DNA of 13,708 nt from CAVCAD01 sp036653735. Its GTDB lineage: Bacteria > Bacillota_I > Bacilli_A > RF39 > UBA660. This document shows positions 6,950-13,708 of this stretch, piece after piece. The stretch is taken from assembly GCA_036653735.1 (NCBI GenBank), contig JAVVTI010000024.1:1-13708 (forward strand), read 5' to 3'. Within the stretch, counting starts at the first letter, position 1. The number at the start of each line of letters is the position of its first letter. The notes beneath the pieces were generated by a model. It made no database searches. It was not told where the DNA came from and saw only the letters and a program-made list of their open reading frames with translations. A program made the translations under genes and the position numbers.

Positions 6950-8688
6950 AGGAAATTAAAAGAAGAGAATTAATAGATAAATTTTTTAGTTTTTTTAGAA
7001 GTAAAGGGCACTCTATTATATCTAGTGCATCAGTTTTTCCTGAAAATGATCCAACTGTGTTATTTACAACTGCAGGAATGCATCCTTTAGTTCCTTATTT
7101 ATTAGGAGAAACGCATCCTGAGGGTAAACGTTTATGTTCTATTCAAAAGTGCATTAGAACTAGTGATATTGATGAAATTGGTGATGATTCTCATTTAACA
7201 TTTTTTGAGATGTTAGGGAACTGGTCTTTAGGGGATTATTTTAAGGAAGAAATGATTCCATGGTCTTATGAGTTTTTAACTAGTAGTAAGTATTTGAATT
7301 TAAATAAAGATAAATTATCTTTTACTTGTTTTTTAGGTAATGATAAAGCACCTAAGGATGTACAAAGTTATGATTTATGGGTAAAGTGTGGGGTAAAAGA
7401 AAATAAGATTAGTTTTTTACCACAAGAAGATAATTGGTGGGAAACTGGGAGTGGAAGTGGTCCATGTGGACCTGATTCTGAGATGTTTTATAGTACTACT
7501 AATGGGAATTTAGAAATATGGAATGATGTTTTTATGCAGTATGAAGTTAATAATGGGGTATATACTAGTCTTAGAAATAAAAATGTTGATACAGGTATGG
7601 GAGTTGAAAGAACTATTACTGTACTTAATAATTATAATAGTGTTTATGATACTGAGATATTTTTAAGTTTAAGATTATTACTTGAGAAGCTTACTAATAA
7701 GAAATATGATGATAATAAAAAAGCATTTCGTATTATAATGGATCATATTAGGACAAGTACTTTTATATTAGGGGATGATAAGGCTTTAGTTCCTGGTAAT
7801 ACATCGTCTGGTTATGTTTTAAGACGACTTATTAGAAGAATGATAAGATATATAAAGTCTCTTGATGTTAAGTGTTCTATTTTAGAAAGTTTATCAAATG
7901 AAGTTATTAATTATTATAAAGATGATTATGAGGAGTTAAGTAGAAATAAAGAATTTATTATAAAGGAACTTATAAAAGAAGAAACTAGGTTTAATAAGAC
8001 TATAAATTCTGGTTATAAAATGTTTGATAAGGTAACTAAGAATTTAGTTAATAATGTTATAGATGGTGATAGTGCTTTTAAATTATTTGATACATTTGGT
8101 TTTCCTCTTGAGTTTACACTTGAAATGGCACATGAGAAGCAACTAGAAGTTGATATTGAAGGATTTAATAAAAAACTACTAGAGCATCAAGAAAAATCTA
8201 GAACAGCATCAGCTGGGGAGTTTAAGGGTGGGCTTGCAGATGATTCTTATAAGTGTACTTGTTATCATACTTTGGCTCATATTTGTTTAGCTGTACTTAA
8301 AAAAATGTATGGAAATACTGTTATTCAAAAAGGTTCTAATATAACAGGAGAACGTTTAAGATATGATTTTTCTCTTGATAGGAAGATGAGTGATGAAGAG
8401 AAGGAGAGTTTTATTAACTCAGTTAATGAAATAATAAGTAAAAACTATCCAGTTATTAAAGAAGAAATGTCATATAAAGATGCTGTTGATAGTGGTGCTG
8501 AGGGTATATTTAATGATAAATATGGTTCCTCTGTTTCAGTTTATACAATAAGTAATGTATCTAAGGAAATATGTGGTGGTCCACATGTAAAGAATGCAGG
8601 AGAATTAGGAGTAGCTAAACTTATAAAAGAGGAAAGCTCATCTTCTGGTGTTAGAAGAATTAAAGTTATTTTGGAAGATTTAAAATGA
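6946..8688 (+). CDS. alaS: Alanyl-tRNA synthetase, compact form lacking C-Ala
   Basis: Charges tRNA-Ala with alanine and hydrolyses mischarged Ser/Gly-tRNA-Ala. Class II catalytic core: motif 1 around VFPENDPTVLFTTAGM (about residues 30-45), motif 2 around CIRTSDIDEIG...TFFEMLGNWSLGDYF, the VDTGMGVER block, and motif 3 SGYVLRRLIRRMIR (near 288-301). A tRNA-recognition region follows. A short linker leads to an editing domain with the zinc-type site H441-TLA-H445 and C543-GGP-H547. The protein ends at residue 580, right after SSSSGVRRIKVI. Full-length bacterial enzymes are about 870-880 aa, so the C-terminal dimerising C-Ala domain and the helical segment before it are missing. Known compact AlaRS of about 590 aa exist, so this is probably natural, not a broken gene: the frame is clean and overlaps rlmN by ATGA. 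A weak AAAGGAA lies at 6928-6934. Confidence 0.95.
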   Translation: MKEIKRRELIDKFFSFFRSKGHSIISSASVFPENDPTVLFTTAGMHPLVPYLLGETHPEGKRLCSIQKCIRTSDIDEIGDDSHLTFFEMLGNWSLGDYFKEEMIPWSYEFLTSSKYLNLNKDKLSFTCFLGNDKAPKDVQSYDLWVKCGVKENKISFLPQEDNWWETGSGSGPCGPDSEMFYSTTNGNLEIWNDVFMQYEVNNGVYTSLRNKNVDTGMGVERTITVLNNYNSVYDTEIFLSLRLLLEKLTNKKYDDNKKAFRIIMDHIRTSTFILGDDKALVPGNTSSGYVLRRLIRRMIRYIKSLDVKCSILESLSNEVINYYKDDYEELSRNKEFIIKELIKEETRFNKTINSGYKMFDKVTKNLVNNVIDGDSAFKLFDTFGFPLEFTLEMAHEKQLEVDIEGFNKKLLEHQEKSRTASAGEFKGGLADDSYKCTCYHTLAHICLAVLKKMYGNTVIQKGSNITGERLRYDFSLDRKMSDEEKESFINSVNEIISKNYPVIKEEMSYKDAVDSGAEGIFNDKYGSSVSVYTISNVSKEICGGPHVKNAGELGVAKLIKEESSSSGVRRIKVILEDLK

Positions 8689-9701
8689 ATAGTATATTTA
8701 ACTATACATTTGATAAGTTTTCTTTATATTTAGTAGAAAATGGATTTAAAAAATATAATGCACAGCAAATATTTCAGTGGATTTATAAGAAAAAAGTTTA
8801 TGATTTTAATATGATGACTAATTTAAGTAAAGATTTAATAAACTTTTTAGTTAATAATTTAAGTACTAAAATGCTTTTAGTACTTAAAGAAGATAAGACT
8901 TCTCTTACTAGTAAATACTTACTACAGGTAAATGATGATACTATAGAGTGTGTATTAATGAAACAAAACTATGGTAATAGTTTATGTGTTTCTTCACAAG
9001 TAGGATGTAATATGTCTTGTGCTTTTTGTGAGAGTGGGAGACTAAAGAAAGTTAGAAATCTTTTAACTAGTGAAATGATACTACAAATTCTTACTATAGA
9101 AAATATTAATAATATAAAGATTGATAATATTGTTATTATGGGTATAGGTGAGCCTTTTGATAACTATGATAATGTAGTAGACTTTATAAATATATTAATA
9201 GATTCTAAGGCGGTTACTATCTCTCAAAGAAAGATAACTGTATCTACTTGTGGAATAGTACCAAAAATTATTTTGTTTGCTAATTTAAGAAATCAAGTTA
9301 ATTTAGCTGTTTCACTTCATGCTCCTAATGATGAAATTAGAAATAAATTAATGCCAATTAACAAAGTATACAATGTAAAGACTTTATTTAATTGTATTGA
9401 TAACTATATTGAAATAACAAACCGTAGGGTAACAATAGAATATATATTAATAGATGGGGTTAATGATAGTGAAGAGTGTGCATGGGAGTTATCTTCTTTG
9501 GTAAAAAATAAGCTTATGTATGTTAATTTAATACCATACAATACTACTTCTTCTTTTACATTTAAAAGAAGTAAAGACTTTAAAATTAAAAAGTTTTATG
9601 ATATACTTAAAATGAATAAAATAGAAGTAATAATTAGAAAAGAAATGGGCTTAAAAAAAAGTGCTGCTTGTGGGCAACTAAGAGCTAATAGTAAGGAATA
9701 A
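8685..9701 (+). CDS. rlmN: Dual-specificity RNA methyltransferase RlmN (radical SAM)
   Basis: A radical-SAM enzyme that methylates C2 of A2503 in 23S rRNA and A37 in some tRNAs, tuning peptidyl-transferase function and fidelity. The 4Fe-4S cluster motif is CNMSCAFC, C108-C112-C115. C101, in LCVSSQVGC, matches the conserved cysteine seven residues before the cluster, and the methyl-carrying C-terminal cysteine is C329 in SAACGQL. All catalytic cysteines are therefore present. Length 338 aa is on the short side of the family (about 345-385). The start ATG overlaps the alaS stop as ATGA, with only a weak GGAAG at 8673-8677, so translation is probably coupled to alaS. In Firmicutes rlmN is commonly followed by prpC and prkC, exactly as here. 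Confidence 0.96.
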   Translation: MNSIFNYTFDKFSLYLVENGFKKYNAQQIFQWIYKKKVYDFNMMTNLSKDLINFLVNNLSTKMLLVLKEDKTSLTSKYLLQVNDDTIECVLMKQNYGNSLCVSSQVGCNMSCAFCESGRLKKVRNLLTSEMILQILTIENINNIKIDNIVIMGIGEPFDNYDNVVDFINILIDSKAVTISQRKITVSTCGIVPKIILFANLRNQVNLAVSLHAPNDEIRNKLMPINKVYNVKTLFNCIDNYIEITNRRVTIEYILIDGVNDSEECAWELSSLVKNKLMYVNLIPYNTTSSFTFKRSKDFKIKKFYDILKMNKIEVIIRKEMGLKKSAACGQLRANSKE

Positions 9702-9705
9702 AAGT

Positions 9706-10446
9706 ATGAAATGTTATTATTTAACAGATAAAGGTAAAGTAAGAAGCCATAATGAAGATGGTGTTACCATAGTAAAGAACTTAAGCAATGAAACGCTTAT
9801 GGTTGTAGCTGATGGTATGGGTGGTCATAAAGCAGGAGAGGTAGCATCTTCACTTGCTATTACTAAGCTTGGGCAAAGATTTTCTAGTCTTTCTAGTATA
9901 GGTGCTAAAGAAGAAGCAGTAGAATGGATAAGAAATATTATTAATGAAATTAATATTGATATATTAAAATATGCTGAAAAGCATATAGATAGTAAAGGAC
10001 TTGGTACAACATGTGTATGTGCGTTAATTACAAGTGATTATTTATTGTTTGGTAATATAGGAGATTCAAGCGGTTTTGTATTTAAGAATGATAAGCTTAC
10101 TAAAGTAACAAGTGATCATACTATTGTGGGAATGCTTGTTAAAACTGGTGAGTTAACTGAGGAAGAAGCTAAGAATCATCCACAGAAGAATGTTCTATTA
10201 AGAGCACTTGGTTCTAATGAAAAAATAGAAATAGATTTATTTGATGTAGAAACATCAGTGGACGGAGTATTTTTATGTAGTGATGGATTAACTAATATGG
10301 TAAATCCAGAGCAAATACAAAAAGTTTTAATAGATGATTTGAGTATAGAGGAAAAAATGAATAAACTTATAGTGAAAGCTAATTTAAGAGGAGGAAATGA
10401 CAATATTTCCGTAGCATATGCAGATATGGAAAGAGGGGATAAATAG
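9706..10446 (+). CDS. prpC: PP2C-family Ser/Thr protein phosphatase (PrpC/Stp)
   Basis: A soluble, Mn/Mg-dependent phosphatase that reverses phosphorylation by the adjacent PrkC kinase. The 246-aa protein has the PP2C motif series: GKVRSHNEDG with D18, VVADGMGGHKAGE with metal ligands D36-G37, LGTTC, GNIGDS, SDHT, CSDGL with D193, and GGNDNIS with D232. Metal-binding aspartates are all present. A small deviation is GDSS where GDSR is common. It begins 4 bases after the rlmN stop with AAGGAA (9693-9698) 7 bases before ATG, and its stop overlaps the kinase start by one base. The phosphatase-kinase pair is a standard cell-wall-stress and division signalling unit of Gram-positives. Confidence 0.96.
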   Translation: MKCYYLTDKGKVRSHNEDGVTIVKNLSNETLMVVADGMGGHKAGEVASSLAITKLGQRFSSLSSIGAKEEAVEWIRNIINEINIDILKYAEKHIDSKGLGTTCVCALITSDYLLFGNIGDSSGFVFKNDKLTKVTSDHTIVGMLVKTGELTEEEAKNHPQKNVLLRALGSNEKIEIDLFDVETSVDGVFLCSDGLTNMVNPEQIQKVLIDDLSIEEKMNKLIVKANLRGGNDNISVAYADMERGDK

Positions 10447-12185
10447 TGATTTCAAAGGGGTCTAAGATTAATAATAGATATCAAATTATTAAGACTTTAG
10501 GTGAAGGTGGTATGGCTAATGTTTATTTAGCATATGACACTATACTTAATCGTAATGTAGCTGTTAAGGTTTTAAGGGGAGACTTAGCAGGTGATGATAA
10601 GTTTGTAAGAAGATTTCAAAGAGAAGCATTATCTGCTTCATCTTTGTCACATCCTAATATAGTAGAGATGTATGATGTAGGAGAAGATGATGGACAGTAC
10701 TACATTGTTATGGAATATGTTGATGGTAAAACATTAAAGCAATTAACTAAGAAAAGAGGAAAATTAACTGTTGGTGAAGTAGTAGATATTATGTTACAAG
10801 TAACTGATGGGATGGCTCATGCTCATGATGCTTATATAATACACAGAGATATTAAACCTCAAAATATTATGATACTAGAAAATGGTATGATTAAAATAAC
10901 AGATTTTGGTATAGCTACAGCACTTAATTCTACTCAGTTAACTCAAACTAACTCTATAATGGGAAGTGTTCATTATTTACCACCAGAACAAGCTAGTGGT
11001 AAAGGATCTACTATTAGAAGTGATATATATTCTATAGGTATTCTTATGTATGAGCTTTTAACTGGAAGTGTTCCTTTTAAAGGGGAGAATGCAGTTGAAA
11101 TAGCTTTAAAACATATTAAAGAAATTATACCTTCTATTAAAAAAGAATTACCTGAGTTACCACAATCTATTGAAAATATTATACTTAGAAGTACAGCAAA
11201 GAATCCTAAGAATAGATATGCTGATGCTAGAAGTATGCATGAAGATCTAAAGACTTCTTTGTTAGAATCAAGAAGAAATGAACCTAGAATAGTATATAAA
11301 TACTCAGAAAATGAACTTGATGAGACTATTGTACTTGATGATGCAGTTAAAAGTATTAAGGATAAGAAAGAAAAAGAAAATAGATTAAAAGAAAAAGAAG
11401 AAATAAAAGAAGAGAGTAAGAAACAAAATAAGTTACTTATAATATTAGCTTCTGTTTTTACAGGGTTAATTATTATAACTACTAGTTTAGTTCTTTTATT
11501 ACCTCGTTTTATGACAAAACCTAATGTTAAAGTACCTGATGTTAGTTGTAAAAGTGAAGTAGAAGCATCTAATTTACTTACTAAAGCTGGTTTTATTGTA
11601 AGAGAAGAGTTAGGCAAAGCTGAAAGTGATGAGATAGAAGAGGGATATGTGGTAAGAACAAGTCCTAATGCACATAAAATAGTTAAAAAAGGATCAATTA
11701 TTACTCTTTATGTTTCAGTAGGAACTGGTAGTTTTATACTAGAAGATTATGCTGGTAAGAATTATATTGAAGTACAAACAACATTAAAGAATTTATATAA
11801 TTGTAAAACTGCTATTGAATATGAAACTATAAAAGAAGCTGATAAAATAAAAGAAGGTGCAGTTTTAAAAACTATACCCGAAAAGGGAAGTAAAGTTAAA
11901 AAAGATGTTAATTGTAAAGTAACTCTTATTCTTCCTGAGGCTGAAGTGAAGTATCCAGACTTTACTTTAGATTATACAGTAGAGAAGATAGAGGCATTTT
12001 GTAAGAAAAATGAGATTACTTTAAAACTTTTGTATGAACAAAATGAAGATACACCAGAAGGTACTATTATTAAACAAAGTAGACCAGCAGGAAGTGTTGT
12101 ATTACCAGGATATAGTCTTACTATAACTGTTTCTAAACTACCTGATGCACCTGCTGTAGTTCTTCCTGAAGGCAGTGCTCAGTGA
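10446..12185 (+). CDS. prkC: PASTA-domain Ser/Thr protein kinase (PrkC/Stk1/PknB-type)
   Basis: A membrane Ser/Thr kinase that senses peptidoglycan or muropeptides and phosphorylates cytoplasmic targets in growth, division and dormancy exit. Domains in order: kinase about 10-270 with Gly-loop LGEGGMANVYLA, ATP-anchoring K41, catalytic H133-R134-D135, D153-F-G, and an activation loop containing TQLTQTNSIMGSVHYLPPEQ, the typical autophosphorylated Thr region; a Lys/Glu-rich juxtamembrane linker about 302-327; one membrane helix about 330-353; then three extracellular PASTA repeats at about 360-427, 430-498 and 500-566. Length 579 aa is a little short of family members that have more PASTA repeats. 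Start is GTG 10446, overlapping the prpC stop by one base, with GAGGGG (10433-10438) 7 bases upstream. All catalytic residues are intact. Confidence 0.97.
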   Translation: MISKGSKINNRYQIIKTLGEGGMANVYLAYDTILNRNVAVKVLRGDLAGDDKFVRRFQREALSASSLSHPNIVEMYDVGEDDGQYYIVMEYVDGKTLKQLTKKRGKLTVGEVVDIMLQVTDGMAHAHDAYIIHRDIKPQNIMILENGMIKITDFGIATALNSTQLTQTNSIMGSVHYLPPEQASGKGSTIRSDIYSIGILMYELLTGSVPFKGENAVEIALKHIKEIIPSIKKELPELPQSIENIILRSTAKNPKNRYADARSMHEDLKTSLLESRRNEPRIVYKYSENELDETIVLDDAVKSIKDKKEKENRLKEKEEIKEESKKQNKLLIILASVFTGLIIITTSLVLLLPRFMTKPNVKVPDVSCKSEVEASNLLTKAGFIVREELGKAESDEIEEGYVVRTSPNAHKIVKKGSIITLYVSVGTGSFILEDYAGKNYIEVQTTLKNLYNCKTAIEYETIKEADKIKEGAVLKTIPEKGSKVKKDVNCKVTLILPEAEVKYPDFTLDYTVEKIEAFCKKNEITLKLLYEQNEDTPEGTIIKQSRPAGSVVLPGYSLTITVSKLPDAPAVVLPEGSAQ

Positions 12186-13021
12186 ATAAAGGAATAATAG
12201 TAAAAATAAATAAGGCATTATACTTTGTTAAACTAGAAGATAATTCTACTATTATTTGCTCTATTAGAGGTAAAATAAGAAATGATGATTCATTACCTTT
12301 AGTAGGTGATTTTTGTGATATTGAAATAAATAATAAAACTATAGAAAATATACATGAAAGAAGAAATAAGTTAATAAGGCCACTTGTATCTAATATAGAT
12401 AAAGTATTTATAGTTGTATCTACTAAGATTCCTAAATTTTCATCGTATATGTTAGATAAATTCTTAGTATTATCTTCTATGAATAATATAGAGCCTATAA
12501 TAATTATTACTAAAACAGATTTACTTAATAGTAGAGAAAAAAAAGTAATAAATACTTATATTTCTTATTATAGAAAGATAGGATATAAAGTTTATAAAAA
12601 TACTAAATTAAGAAAGATTAAGAAAGAAATTAAAACATTTGTGGTTGCTTTAGCTGGTCAAACAGGAAGTGGTAAGAGTTCATTACTTAATAAACTTGAT
12701 AAAAATTTACTTCTTAAAACTGATGAAGTCTCTATTTCTTTAGGAAGAGGAAAGCATACTACTAGATTAGTTGAATTAATTGATACTTGTGGTGGTTTAG
12801 TAGCAGATACACCAGGGTTTTCTTCATTAGAATTAGAAATTGATAAAACAATGTTAAAGAATCATTTTATAGAATTTTCAAGAGATTGTAAATATAAATC
12901 TTGTAATCATATTAATGAAGATGGATGTAAAGTAATAAAGGACGTACTTAGTAATAAAATATCTAAAGAAAGATATGATAACTATATTAAAATGTATGAA
13001 GAAGTTAGTAGGAGGAAATAA
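12182..13021 (+). CDS. rsgA: Small ribosomal subunit biogenesis GTPase RsgA
   Basis: A circularly permuted GTPase that assists late 30S subunit maturation and tests decoding-centre readiness. The permuted order is clear: G4 TKTD near 110, then G1 GQTGSGKSS from G159, then G3 DTPG at 209-212. G1 differs a little from the usual GxSGVGKSS. The C-terminal zinc module has C236, C241, a His (NH) and a later C in DGCKV, the expected C-x4-C-x-H pattern. An N-terminal OB-fold precedes the GTPase. Length 279 aa is typical. Start is GTG 12182, overlapping the prkC stop by four bases (GTGA), with AAGG (12169-12172) 9 bases upstream. Position between prkC and rpe is the classic Firmicute arrangement. Confidence 0.96.
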   Translation: MNKGIIVKINKALYFVKLEDNSTIICSIRGKIRNDDSLPLVGDFCDIEINNKTIENIHERRNKLIRPLVSNIDKVFIVVSTKIPKFSSYMLDKFLVLSSMNNIEPIIIITKTDLLNSREKKVINTYISYYRKIGYKVYKNTKLRKIKKEIKTFVVALAGQTGSGKSSLLNKLDKNLLLKTDEVSISLGRGKHTTRLVELIDTCGGLVADTPGFSSLELEIDKTMLKNHFIEFSRDCKYKSCNHINEDGCKVIKDVLSNKISKERYDNYIKMYEEVSRRK

Positions 13022-13024
13022 AAC

Positions 13025-13660
13025 ATGAAAGTTAGTGTTTCTATATTATCTAATAAATATAATACTAAGGATTTAATAGATAAATTAAATAACTCAGTGT
13101 GTGATTATATACACCTAGATATAATGGATGGTGTATATGTTGAAACAAAGACATGGACTATAGGTGAGATAAAGAAACTATCAAAGATTATTCATAAACC
13201 ATTAGATATTCATCTAATGGTTAAGAACCCACTTAAATATATTGATGCTTTTTCATTACTTAATTCTTCATTTATAACATTTCATAGTGGTAGCGTAAAA
13301 GATATTCCTTATGTTATTAGTATTATTAAGTCTTATGGTATAAAAGTAGGATTAGCACTTAATCCTGATGAAGATATTTCTCTTATTGAGCAGTATCTTC
13401 CATTAATTGATTTAGTTCTTGTTATGGCTGTTAAACCTGGTAAATGTGGACAGTCATTTAATGATGAAATAGTTGTAAAGGTTGATAAATTAAAAGAAAT
13501 AATAGATGCTAATAACTATAATCTAATTATAAGTGTAGATGGAGGCATTAATAATGAAACTGCTTTACTTCTTAATAAAGCAGATATGCTAGTAAGTGCT
13601 TCTTATGTACAAGAAAATATTAATGAAAATATTCATACTTTATTAGATATAGATAAGTGA
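13025..13660 (+). CDS. rpe: Ribulose-phosphate 3-epimerase
   Basis: Interconverts ribulose-5-phosphate and xylulose-5-phosphate in the non-oxidative pentose phosphate pathway. A 211-aa TIM-barrel with catalytic/metal residues in place: H30 and D32 in IHLDIMDG, H63 in DIHLMV, and D172 in SVDGGI; D32 and D172 are the acid/base pair. Substrate and phosphate motifs are recognisable but slightly divergent: LALNPDE, VMAVKPGKCGQSF where NPGFGGQ is usual, and ASYV instead of a GSA-type turn. The divergence looks like family variation, since the metal site is intact. AGGAGG (13010-13015) is 9 bases before ATG, the strongest ribosome site in the operon, and the gene starts 3 bases after the rsgA stop. 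Confidence 0.93.
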   Translation: MKVSVSILSNKYNTKDLIDKLNNSVCDYIHLDIMDGVYVETKTWTIGEIKKLSKIIHKPLDIHLMVKNPLKYIDAFSLLNSSFITFHSGSVKDIPYVISIIKSYGIKVGLALNPDEDISLIEQYLPLIDLVLVMAVKPGKCGQSFNDEIVVKVDKLKEIIDANNYNLIISVDGGINNETALLLNKADMLVSASYVQENINENIHTLLDIDK

Positions 13661-13663
13661 TAC

Positions 13664-13708
13664 TTAAAATATTTTAAAAAAGGTTTAACAAATAGGCGAC
13701 TTTTGTTT
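13664..13708 (+). other. Spacer after rpe with small AT-rich inverted repeats, window edge
   Basis: Downstream of rpe a perfect 14-base palindrome TTAAAATATTTTAA (13664-13677) is followed by AACAAA (13687-13692) and TTTGTT (13702-13707) around a 9-base TAGGCGACT. The second could form a weak hairpin, perhaps part of a terminator cut by the window edge, but the stem is only 6 bases and nearly all A/T. No gene is visible here. Confidence 0.25.

Noticed and set aside
8600..9000. Frameshift that would restore the missing C-Ala domain of AlaRS
   Set aside because: The sequence right after the alaS stop encodes the conserved RlmN N-terminus in the overlapping frame, so no C-Ala coding follows.
10176..10403. 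Reverse-strand open frame inside prpC
   Set aside because: It is a shadow of the conserved PP2C coding frame, with no ribosome site or recognisable motif.
10973..11617. Reverse-strand open frame of 214 codons inside prkC
   Set aside because: It is antisense to the kinase and PASTA coding region, is Ser/Leu-rich as expected for the complement of Lys/Glu-rich codons, and has no promoter or recognisable domain.
1..13708. TGA read as Trp (Mycoplasma code)
   Set aside because: TGG encodes conserved Trp residues (for example in AlaRS), and TGA ends several genes at the expected family lengths.
1..13708. CRISPR array, tRNA, rRNA, insertion sequence or riboswitch
   Set aside because: No regularly spaced repeats, cloverleaf, transposase motifs or terminal repeats were seen. 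All spacers are short, the longest being 4831-5113, which holds the 46-aa gene and its terminator.

Overview
The window is a compact, strongly AT-rich stretch of bacterial chromosome with every supportable gene on the + strand. TGG encodes Trp and TGA ends several genes (1917-1919, 6947-6949, 8686-8688, 12183-12185, 13658-13660), so the standard bacterial code applies rather than the Mycoplasma code. AGGAGG-type ribosome binding sites, a PASTA-domain Ser/Thr kinase, the order rlmN-prpC-prkC-rsgA-rpe and very low GC all point to a low-GC Firmicute. My inference is an uncultured, possibly host-associated Bacilli/Clostridia or a Mollicutes-related walled lineage. The PASTA kinase implies a peptidoglycan wall. 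The species cannot be named from this window.

Layout. Positions 3-137 carry the C-terminal end of a glycine/asparagine-rich protein that starts outside the window. A one-piece ABC exporter (204-1919) follows, then uvrA (2023-4830), which has its own sigma-A-type promoter and no uvrB beside it. A tiny gene (4914-5054, 46 aa, YtxH-like membrane anchor) lies between uvrA and an AI-2E-family permease gene (5114-6292). The tiny gene and the permease gene each end inside a rho-independent terminator whose stem or loop contains the stop codon.

A strong promoter (about 6329-6358) then starts a tightly packed run of seven genes to 13660: a P-loop dNMP-kinase-like gene, alaS, rlmN, prpC, prkC, rsgA and rpe. 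Four of the six junctions overlap by 1-4 bases and the other two are separated by 3-4 bases, so this is almost certainly one translationally coupled operon. Its products charge tRNA-Ala, modify 23S rRNA and tRNA (RlmN), sense the cell wall by reversible Ser/Thr phosphorylation (PrkC/PrpC), mature the 30S subunit (RsgA) and run the pentose phosphate pathway (Rpe).

Most unusual points. The alanyl-tRNA synthetase is only 580 aa: it keeps catalytic and editing domains but lacks the C-terminal C-Ala region. The conserved rlmN-prpC-prkC-rsgA-rpe block is preceded by a phage-type nucleotide kinase and alaS instead of the usual fmt/rsmB. The 46-aa gene has an uncertain start. I found no mobile element, CRISPR array, tRNA, rRNA or defence system, and I do not see a clearly undescribed biological system here.
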